DNA of 64,000 nt from JACOTV01 sp964579395 (GTDB lineage: Bacteria; Patescibacteriota; Microgenomatia; UBA1406; GWC2-37-13). Below are positions 57,438 to 64,000 of the stretch, in pieces (the first letter of the stretch is position 1; each line of letters begins with the position of its first letter). The notes beneath the pieces are model-generated. The model saw nothing but the letters and a program-made list of their open reading frames with translations, did no database searches and was not told the DNA's origin. The stretch is from positions 30,235 through 94,234 of the forward strand of contig CAZOFT010000004.1 in NCBI GenBank assembly GCA_964579395.1, given 5' to 3'. A program made the position numbers and the translations under genes.

Positions 57438-59719
57438 ACAAACAACTCACCAAACAAACCTATCCCATTGTCGGCATGCACTGTGCGGCGTGTAAAAAAC
57501 TCCTTGAAGGCGTTGTGTCAGATCTTCCCGGCGTCTCCCATGTGGTGGTGAACTTTGCAACTGAAAAAATGACAGTCGAGTATGACGAGCGGAAAACCAG
57601 CACTGACGATATTGCAAAAGCGGTCGCGTCAGCGGGCACTTATAAACTGATCCAAACACAAGGTGACACAACGGTTCTGGCAGATCCTCGCCATCAACAG
57701 ATGAATGAGCATGATCAACATATGGACATGAAAGGTCAACGCTATGAAGCGCTCAAAAAAACTGTTTCCGTGCTTGGAGTGGCCGTCATACCATTTGCGA
57801 TTATGATGATATCTATGGGTATCACAACCCCTCTTCTTGGGTGGCCGGCATTTATGTTTCCTGCCTGGATTCAGCTCCTGATCGCCACACCGGTACTGTT
57901 TATCGGAGGAAGCGACATACTCAAAAGTGCCTACCACAGCGCCCGTGCAAAAAGTTCCAATATGGATACATTGATAGCAATCGGCACACTCACAGCCTGG
58001 GGATATTCAACTCTGATGACTCTTGCCCCTGATATGCTCCCCCAAACATATGCACATGGCGAAGTATATTTTGAAGCGACCGTCTTTATCATCTTTTTTA
58101 TCATGCTTGGGCGGCTGCTGGAGGCGCGAGCCAAAGGTCAGGCAGCAGCAGCAATATCATCTCTTTTGAAGCTTCAGGCCAAAGATGCGCGTGTGATTCG
58201 CGGCGGTAAAGAAATCATGATTCCAGTCAGTGAGGTGCAAGTCGGCGATGAGATAAAAGTAAAACCCGGTGAGAAGATTCCGGTTGATGGCATCATCATA
58301 TCCGGACAAAGCGCTCTTGATGAATCCATGCTGACTGGTGAATCAGTGCCTGTCGATAAGAAAAAAGGTGATCGGGTGATCGGTGCAACAGTAAATACCA
58401 ACGGCGTCATCGTGTTGAAAGCAGAAAAAATAGGCAGTGACACAATGCTTGCGCAGATTGTACAACTTGTCGAGGATGCTCAAGCTACTGAAGCGCCGAT
58501 TCAAAAACTCGCTGATCAGGTGTCAGGTGTATTTGTTCCGACAGTATTAGTAATTGCGGCCGTAGCCTTTGGCGTGTGGCTTCTGTTGGGAGAGTTTGCA
58601 ATTGCACTCTATGTGGTAATTACCATCCTCATTATCGCTTGTCCGTGCGCTCTTGGACTGGCCACTCCGACTGCAGTCATGGTGGCTACAGGAAATGCGG
58701 CGCGGCGCGGCATTTTGGTCAAAGATGCACAGGCGCTCGAGCTGGCACATCGCCTCAACACAATCGTGTTTGACAAAACTGGCACCCTGACACGCGGCAC
58801 ACCAACCGTCACCACATCTGCGGTACCTAAACAATACGAGGAATACGTTTACGCGTTGGAGCGTGAGTCACACCATCCCTTGGCGCAAGCTGTCGTAAAC
58901 CATTATGAGTCAAAACACAACAAGACCGACTACACAGTGAGTGGATTTCAGGACATAAGCGGCAAAGGTATTCGAGCTCATGTGAATAAAAAAAAGGTCG
59001 CTGTCGGAAACGATGCGCTTGTTACACATCTCAAAGCAACCGTTGAAGATGCAGTTCAACATGCTGTGCAAACAGAGCGCGAAAAAGCGCACACGGTGTC
59101 TTATGTGATTGTTGACACAAAAGTTGTCGGATATATCGCCATTGCAGATGTGATAAAAGACGATGCCAAAGAAGCTGTGCGTCAGCTGAAGGAACTTGGC
59201 ATTCATACAGTCATGATGACGGGAGACAACAAGCAAACAGCCAAGGTGATCGCGCATGAAGTTGGGATCGATGAGGTATATGCACAAGTATTGCCGGGTG
59301 ATAAAGCCAAACGCATCACTTCGCTGCAGACAGATTCACGCGGCGCCAGACGAATCGTAGCAATGGTCGGTGACGGCATCAACGACGCACCGGCACTGGC
59401 ACAGGCTGATATCGGTATTGCGATGGGCACGGGTACTGATGTGGCAATTAATACCGGTGATATCGTACTGGTCAAAGGCACGCTGGAAAAAGTAGTTGAA
59501 TCTATTCGGATTTCTCAGGTCACGCTTCGTATCATCAAACAAAATCTCTTCTGGGCATTTGGGTACAACACAGTAGGCATCCCGGTTGCAGCCGGCGTAT
59601 TGTACGTTCCATTCGGCATCTTGCTTTCACCAATTATTGCAAGCATAGCCATGGCATTAAGCTCAGTGTCGGTAGTAACCAACAGTCTGCGATTGAAATT
59701 GGTTCGATCAGACCAGTGA
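57434..59719 (+). CDS. copA: Copper-exporting P1B-type ATPase CopA
   Basis: A 761-residue P-type ATPase. One N-terminal HMA domain with GMHCAAC (14-20) is followed by eight predicted helices with the copper-site CPC in IIACPCALGLATPT. The actuator motif is MLTGESVP, the phosphorylation site DKTGTLTRGTP, and HPLAQAV and GDGINDAPALA complete the catalytic set. It pumps Cu(I) out using ATP. The start at 57434 overlaps the stop of the fusion gene (ATGA). The frame opens earlier at 57392, but the coupled ATG fits the family N-terminus. Confidence 0.96.
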   Translation: MNKQLTKQTYPIVGMHCAACKKLLEGVVSDLPGVSHVVVNFATEKMTVEYDERKTSTDDIAKAVASAGTYKLIQTQGDTTVLADPRHQQMNEHDQHMDMKGQRYEALKKTVSVLGVAVIPFAIMMISMGITTPLLGWPAFMFPAWIQLLIATPVLFIGGSDILKSAYHSARAKSSNMDTLIAIGTLTAWGYSTLMTLAPDMLPQTYAHGEVYFEATVFIIFFIMLGRLLEARAKGQAAAAISSLLKLQAKDARVIRGGKEIMIPVSEVQVGDEIKVKPGEKIPVDGIIISGQSALDESMLTGESVPVDKKKGDRVIGATVNTNGVIVLKAEKIGSDTMLAQIVQLVEDAQATEAPIQKLADQVSGVFVPTVLVIAAVAFGVWLLLGEFAIALYVVITILIIACPCALGLATPTAVMVATGNAARRGILVKDAQALELAHRLNTIVFDKTGTLTRGTPTVTTSAVPKQYEEYVYALERESHHPLAQAVVNHYESKHNKTDYTVSGFQDISGKGIRAHVNKKKVAVGNDALVTHLKATVEDAVQHAVQTEREKAHTVSYVIVDTKVVGYIAIADVIKDDAKEAVRQLKELGIHTVMMTGDNKQTAKVIAHEVGIDEVYAQVLPGDKAKRITSLQTDSRGARRIVAMVGDGINDAPALAQADIGIAMGTGTDVAINTGDIVLVKGTLEKVVESIRISQVTLRIIKQNLFWAFGYNTVGIPVAAGVLYVPFGILLSPIIASIAMALSSVSVVTNSLRLKLVRSDQ

Positions 59720-59751
59720 TGCAGTGACTGAATATGGTATTCTGAATGCAT

Positions 59752-60105
59752 ATGATTGCGCGTGTTTTACGACTTGAGAGCCTGGCACTATTGATTTTCT
59801 TCTTGCTTCTTTATGAATCAATCTTGGGAAGCTGGGCACTATTTGCACTTCTTATTCTTACACCCGACCTATCTATCCTCGGCTATCTGAAAAACAAAGA
59901 GTTTGGTGCGCGCACATATAACCTTGTGCACAATTACGCAGCCGCCGGCCTTCTGGGGGTTCTGGGAAATCTCCTGGGAAGCGTACTACTGACTCAGTGT
60001 GCACTGATACTCGCCTCACATATCGCAATCGATCGCATCTTCGGCTTCGGGCTCAAATATCCCAAAAGCTTCAAACTCACCCACCTGCAGAAAATTACCG
60101 ACTGA
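59752..60105 (+). CDS. DUF4260 family membrane protein
   Basis: A 117-residue membrane protein with three to four hydrophobic helices. The conserved pattern LLILTPDLSILGYL and the C-terminal HIAIDRIFGFGLKYPKSFKL match DUF4260, a family of unknown function. TATTCT (59738-59743) lies 8 nt before the ATG at 59752. An upstream ATG at 59746 would put the -10 only 2 nt away. The end overlaps the convergent MFS gene by 11 bp. It is not obviously part of the copper operon. Confidence 0.82.
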   Translation: MIARVLRLESLALLIFFLLLYESILGSWALFALLILTPDLSILGYLKNKEFGARTYNLVHNYAAAGLLGVLGNLLGSVLLTQCALILASHIAIDRIFGFGLKYPKSFKLTHLQKITD

Positions 60106-61387
60106 GATATGACTCGCTCAGCTGCGTATAGTAGCGCGACCGTCGCCCTATTGTCGTTGCGATAAGACCAAGAATTCCAGTAAGAGTAAACACGAGTGCT
60201 ATACCTCGGCTGGGGCCAACACCAAACCAATCACCTATCAACCCTACTCCTGCGCCTGTTGTCATAAACGGTATAAAAATATATTGAGCAATTGGTCCTA
60301 ACGCAAAAGCGGTTATGGGGGATGCCGCCTGCTCAACTGTTTGTGCAAACCCAAACACACGGCCTTGACGTTCTTTTGGCACGAGCTTTTGAATAATTGT
60401 TTGCTCTGCTGCTTCTATATACGGAACCACACACAAATAAATAAACATCCCTGCTGTGAGCAGATAAATTGACGGATATACCGTAAACACACTGCTGATT
60501 GCCCATATGACAAAATTCGCACTAAACAATGCATAGAGCGGATTTTTACCGAGACCTTTTTTACTGATAATAATCCCCCCAATAATAAACGCAGTGCTGA
60601 GCACCCCCCATATCGCTCCCCAAGTTTGTACTGACACCAACGACAGTCCGTATGCATCCATAAGGGCCATGTATACACCCCCCAAAAAATTATTAAACGT
60701 AGTAAATAAAATGAGGGCCATCATGCCCGGAATTTTTCGCACTACCTGAAGTGTTCCCCATAAATCTACGCGCTTTTGCTGATGCGCAAGATGAATGATT
60801 TTTTTCTCCGGAATTGCAATAACCGCCAAGTGAATAGCTGCAAGAGCCGTGCCGCCAATGGCCAACAACAAAACCTCACGCATGCCTGAGCGTCCAACAA
60901 GATACCCGCTAATAACTGACGTGACCATAAATCCAATACCTGACGCCATGCCATTGAGCCCATTCGCACGATCATGCTCTGCCTCATCCACCAACAGCGT
61001 CACAAGTGTCGGCATAGCAATCCCACGCAGATTACCGGCAATCACTCCCAAAAGAAGGAGCGTCACAAAAGTCCAAAGATATGCGCTACTTATTAGTTTA
61101 AAAGCATCAGGCGGCGCATACACATACATGACAAACGCTATTACATATAAAAAAAGCGACACGATGCTTGATGCCATCATGACGTTTTTCTTATGATGAT
61201 GATCAACAATGCTGCCGAACCAGATTCCGGTTACCGCTGTAATCACCAAATAAATACCAGATATCAGTGATGTTGCAAAAACTGACTGAGTTTGCAAATA
61301 GGTAAAAAACGTAATCGCAAACCAAACTGTAAAATTGAGAATCGATGCGATAACGGAGTTTGTGAGAATGATTTGAAATGTTCTCAT
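60095..61387 (-). CDS. MFS transporter (MFS_3/enterobactin-exporter-like)
   Basis: A 430-residue transporter with about 11-12 hydrophobic helices. Helix 2-3 loop residues GIWFGSIVDHHHKKNVMMAS match motif A of the major facilitator superfamily, and the central loop holds IPEKKIIHLAHQQKRVDL. LVPKERQGRVFGFAQTVEQ is typical of the efflux group related to Bacillus multidrug exporters. The substrate is unknown. It starts 11 nt after the stop of the neighbouring DHA2 transporter and is probably co-transcribed with it. Confidence 0.88.
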   Translation of the reverse strand: MRTFQIILTNSVIASILNFTVWFAITFFTYLQTQSVFATSLISGIYLVITAVTGIWFGSIVDHHHKKNVMMASSIVSLFLYVIAFVMYVYAPPDAFKLISSAYLWTFVTLLLLGVIAGNLRGIAMPTLVTLLVDEAEHDRANGLNGMASGIGFMVTSVISGYLVGRSGMREVLLLAIGGTALAAIHLAVIAIPEKKIIHLAHQQKRVDLWGTLQVVRKIPGMMALILFTTFNNFLGGVYMALMDAYGLSLVSVQTWGAIWGVLSTAFIIGGIIISKKGLGKNPLYALFSANFVIWAISSVFTVYPSIYLLTAGMFIYLCVVPYIEAAEQTIIQKLVPKERQGRVFGFAQTVEQAASPITAFALGPIAQYIFIPFMTTGAGVGLIGDWFGVGPSRGIALVFTLTGILGLIATTIGRRSRYYTQLSESYLSR

Positions 61388-61398
61388 GTTAAAGGTGT

Positions 61399-63048
61399 TT
61401 AATGACCAGCCGCAATTGATTTTTCTGACTCAATATTTTTTCCACCCGGCAGCTTGCTAGATATAGTCAACGCAATTCCCATGAGACCAATTCCTAAAAG
61501 AAGTGTTACCCGGGCGGCAGCGGCAGTAGCATTTTTACTAAGCCTGGCTATCTCCTCTATTACCGGTGTCGGAAGTGATCGTAACGCACTCGAAGACGCG
61601 GTTCCAAACTCGATATCACTTGCTTGCTGTTGAAGTGTTCTGCTGAGAGTTATTTTTTGCGCAGACGGAATAACGGCACTGCGCAATACATCATCTGCAA
61701 GTCCCGATGACATCACCGACAAAAGCACCGCTCCCATAATGGCCGCTCCCAATGCCTGGCCAACGGTGCGAAACGTGCTGTTTACCCCAGACACTTCTCC
61801 TGCTTCCTCAATAGAAACCGCCGAGATTGCCATATTGGCAAGCTGCGACATCATAAAGCCCATTCCCACCCCAAAAAGCATAAAGCCCGGCGCAAGCGAT
61901 ATAACCGATGTATCGACGGTAACTGCGGTATGCAGCAAGAAAAAGCCAAGCCCCACAGCCACAATACCTGCTTGTATGATGCGCTTCGGCGCAATGTGCT
62001 TGCTAATAACAGCAGAAAAAGGCGAAGCAACCAGCAATGTCAGCGTCATCGGAAGCATTGCAAGACCCGTGTTCAAAGCATTCAGTTCTAAGACTGTTTG
62101 CAAAAACACCGGTATTGCAAACGATAGCCCCGCCATTGCAAGCGACAAAAGTCCAACTATACAAACAGCAATGGTGAACTGTGCGTTTTTAAATAACGCC
62201 AGAGACACGAGAGGAGTCTTATTATTTGATACTACTTTTTGTTCCCACCAAAGAAATACTCCGAGCACCATCACGCCAAATGCAATCATAAACAAAACCG
62301 GCGAGGCAGAATCTTGAGTAAAAGTCAGCCCCATTAGCGTGCTTGTGTTTTTCATACTGAGCCAACCATACTCTGAAGCTTGTATACATCCAAAAACGAT
62401 TGAAAATAATCCGATTGCAGACAGTACAACTCCCGGTATATCTAATTGGGGTTTTTCTTCTGTATCATATGCTTCTTTTATGTAACGCGCACCAAGAAGC
62501 AACAATACCACAACGACAACATTGATGCGAAATGCCCAACGCCAGGTGGAATAGGTTGTAAGCCACCCACCGACCACCGGCCCAAGTGCAGCCGCGCCGC
62601 CCGCTATTGCACCCCAGATGCCAAAGCTAATCTGGCGGTCTCGCCCTTTGTAGTTTGAGGCAATGAGCGACATTGTGGCAGGCATCATAAGTGCCGCGCC
62701 AACACCTTCAATTATCGCCTCTCCCAGTATCAGCATGCCGACAGTAGTGCTGATTGAAGCAATAAATGATCCAATAGCAAATAAAATTGCTCCCACGATA
62801 AACATGCGCTTACGACCAAATAAATCTCCGAGACGACCCCCTGTTATTGTGAATGCGGCAAGTACCAGTGAGTATGCTGTAATAACCCATTGAATACTTT
62901 GAATGTCGGTATTGAGATCTATTATCATTGCGCGAAGAGACACATTCAATATGGTTGTGTCTAAAATGATGGCCATAAATCCTAAGCTCAATACAAAAAG
63001 AGGAAGCCATTTGACGAATCTAGACGGTGCAGACGTATCAGTGCGCAT
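61399..63048 (-). CDS. DHA2-family (EmrB/QacA-like) 14-helix MFS drug transporter
   Basis: A 549-residue transporter with 14 predicted helices. The DHA2 hallmark LDTTILNVSLRAMI in helix 1 (motif D1) and GGRLGDLFGRKRMFIVG (motif A) are clear, as is the antiporter motif GPVVGGWL in helix 5. It extrudes drugs in exchange for protons. The frame begins at 63117, but I take the ATG at 63048, after which the family-like MRTDTSAP... leads directly into helix 1. It faces the LigD-like gene across an 87 bp divergent region. A second MFS gene follows 11 nt downstream. Confidence 0.92.
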   Translation of the reverse strand: MRTDTSAPSRFVKWLPLFVLSLGFMAIILDTTILNVSLRAMIIDLNTDIQSIQWVITAYSLVLAAFTITGGRLGDLFGRKRMFIVGAILFAIGSFIASISTTVGMLILGEAIIEGVGAALMMPATMSLIASNYKGRDRQISFGIWGAIAGGAAALGPVVGGWLTTYSTWRWAFRINVVVVVLLLLGARYIKEAYDTEEKPQLDIPGVVLSAIGLFSIVFGCIQASEYGWLSMKNTSTLMGLTFTQDSASPVLFMIAFGVMVLGVFLWWEQKVVSNNKTPLVSLALFKNAQFTIAVCIVGLLSLAMAGLSFAIPVFLQTVLELNALNTGLAMLPMTLTLLVASPFSAVISKHIAPKRIIQAGIVAVGLGFFLLHTAVTVDTSVISLAPGFMLFGVGMGFMMSQLANMAISAVSIEEAGEVSGVNSTFRTVGQALGAAIMGAVLLSVMSSGLADDVLRSAVIPSAQKITLSRTLQQQASDIEFGTASSSALRSLPTPVIEEIARLSKNATAAAARVTLLLGIGLMGIALTISSKLPGGKNIESEKSIAAGH

Positions 63049-63122
63049 ATGAATGATACAGTCTACTCGCAAATACGCAGCTTTACAAGCTTGGATATCT
63101 TGCGTCGACAGCAACAAGGCGA

Positions 63123-63128
63123 TATAGT
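63123..63128 (+). promoter_or_regulatory. -10 box of ligD-like gene, leaderless
   Basis: TATAGT ends 7 nt before the ATG at 63136 and lies inside the longer open frame from 63049. Confidence 0.55.
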
Positions 63129-63135
63129 AACACTA

Positions 63136-63996
63136 ATGAAACCGACACACGCAGACAAGCTCTTGTTCGAAAAGGATCAGATTACCAAAGGCAACCTCAT
63201 TGATTACTACACAGAGATTGCTCCAACCATGCTCCCTCACCTTCACGCTCGTCCCATTTCCATGCAACGCTTCCCAAACGGCATACAAGAAGACGGCTTT
63301 TATCAAAAAGAGGTTCCTGACTATTTTCCCGACTATATCCATCAAGCACTGATACCAGTTTTGCATGACCACACAACGCAACCGCAAGTTCTGTGCGAAA
63401 ATGTGAAAACGCTCACCTATCTTGCCGATCAGGCAACGATCACCATTCACGCTTGGCTTAGCACCATAGATCACCTCCAAAAACCAGACAGGCTTATTTT
63501 TGACCTTGATCCCTCAGACACCAACTTCAAACTCGTCAAAGACACTGCGCTTATGTTCAAGAAAATCTGTGACGAGCTGAAACTCTGTTCCTATCCGATG
63601 ATTACCGGATCTAAAGGAATTCATGTCATGGTTCCGATTCGGCCGGAACTTGTGTTTGATGATGTGCGTGAAATTGCCCGTCAACTATGTGAGCATGCAG
63701 CGGCGCAAAATCCTACACAACTGACAACAGAGGTTTCAAAAGAAAAACGGGAAGGAAGACTCTTTCTTGATTATCTGCGCAATTCCTATGCACAAACATC
63801 AGTTACTCCCTATTCGGTACGTGCAAAACCCGAGGCGCCCGTTGCGACACCAATCCATTGGGACGAGGTAGCAGATCTGAAGCATGCACATATGTACACA
63901 ATGAAGACGATTTTTGCACGACTCAAACACATGCAGGATCCGCTCGCTGATTTTGCCAAACACAGAAAATCAATCAAACACCTGCATCACTCGTGA
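63136..63996 (+). CDS. LigD-type primase-polymerase (stand-alone PolDom)
   Basis: A 286-residue archaeo-eukaryotic-primase-like polymerase of the LigD polymerase domain. ITKGNLIDYYTEIAPTMLPH starts the domain and RPISMQRFPNGIQ follows. Catalytic metal ligands are in IFDLDPSD, the nucleotide-binding His in GSKGIHVMVP and the third acid in LFLDYLRNS. Such enzymes fill gaps, often with ribonucleotides, during non-homologous end joining. Here the ligase and phosphoesterase domains are absent. If Ku and a ligase exist they must lie outside the window. I chose the ATG at 63136 from the promoter box, and the family fold begins there. Confidence 0.92.
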   Translation: MKPTHADKLLFEKDQITKGNLIDYYTEIAPTMLPHLHARPISMQRFPNGIQEDGFYQKEVPDYFPDYIHQALIPVLHDHTTQPQVLCENVKTLTYLADQATITIHAWLSTIDHLQKPDRLIFDLDPSDTNFKLVKDTALMFKKICDELKLCSYPMITGSKGIHVMVPIRPELVFDDVREIARQLCEHAAAQNPTQLTTEVSKEKREGRLFLDYLRNSYAQTSVTPYSVRAKPEAPVATPIHWDEVADLKHAHMYTMKTIFARLKHMQDPLADFAKHRKSIKHLHHS

Positions 63997-64000
63997 CGCA

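Noticed and set aside
63049..63135. Longer start of the LigD-like protein
   Set aside because: The first 29 residues have no family match and TATAGT lies inside, 7 nt before the better ATG at 63136.
1..64000. CRISPR array, tRNA, rRNA, insertion sequence or prophage
   Set aside because: No regularly spaced repeats, no cloverleaf or rRNA-like sequence, and no transposase, integrase or phage structural gene were seen.

Overview
This is a gene-dense stretch of bacterial chromosome using the standard code (TGA is a stop). It holds about 62 protein genes. The first is cut by the left edge. I see no rRNA, tRNA, CRISPR array, insertion sequence or phage gene. No gap between genes exceeds about 140 bp, so there is no unexplained non-coding stretch over 300 bp. 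Several traits point to a Candidate Phyla Radiation (Patescibacteria) lineage, perhaps Microgenomates-like: secreted proteins with Pro/Thr linkers and dockerin repeats, a membrane-anchored helix-hairpin-helix protein beside an OmpA protein, DUF5661 and DUF4260 proteins, and an RND pump with no outer-membrane partner. This assignment is inference, since no marker gene for phylogeny is present.

Layout. 1-3 kb: zwf-gnd-cyclase operon. 3-10 kb: multicopper oxidase, flavodoxin, PAP2 phosphatase, transaldolase-MscL, MsrB and a DCC/lipase-maturation-factor fusion. 10-16 kb: 2-hydroxyacid dehydrogenase, phosphoglycerate mutase, Tat-exported L,D-transpeptidase, enolase, aquaporin and an oddly ordered HAD protein. 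16-21 kb: a glycosyltransferase-GH1 pair divergent from an ATPase-like winged-helix regulator. 21-32 kb: YggT, PAS-MscS, TrmH-RNase HII, Nudix/MurF, a THUMP methyltransferase, and a FIST-histidine kinase-response regulator operon. 33-40 kb: a secreted-protein island with an Excalibur protein, a CAP protein, a dockerin protein, a GH10 xylanase with dockerin, an OmpA/HhH pair, and an operon of cupredoxin, dockerin protein and membrane-anchored cohesin. 40-46 kb: MarR-controlled RND efflux operon. 46-50 kb: CorC/HlyC protein, small membrane proteins and a beta-CASP nuclease. 50-56 kb: two multi-module GH130 proteins and a GT39 mannosyltransferase-like protein. 56-60 kb: copper operon of CsoR, an HMA/DsbD_2/cupredoxin fusion, and CopA. 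60-64 kb: two MFS transporters and a stand-alone LigD-type primase-polymerase.

How it fits together. The sugar genes (G6PDH, 6PGDH, transaldolase, PGM, enolase) suggest a fermentative or partial pentose-phosphate and glycolytic metabolism. GH1, GH10 and GH130 enzymes suggest use of plant or microbial polysaccharides. Dockerin tags on the xylanase and on two other secreted proteins, plus one membrane-anchored cohesin-like protein, suggest a minimal cellulosome-like surface assembly. Copper handling recurs: multicopper oxidase, two cupredoxin domains, CsoR and CopA.

The most pervasive non-coding signal concerns start sites. About 33 genes that look first in their transcript have a sigma-70-type -10 hexamer (TATAAT, TATACT, TACAAT and variants) ending 5-9 nt, most often exactly 6 nt, before the start codon and no Shine-Dalgarno. 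This predicts leaderless mRNAs. Some internal operon genes (mscL, the RND gene, the GH10 gene, the histidine kinase, a 48-residue membrane protein) instead carry Shine-Dalgarno sequences. I used this rule to choose many starts.
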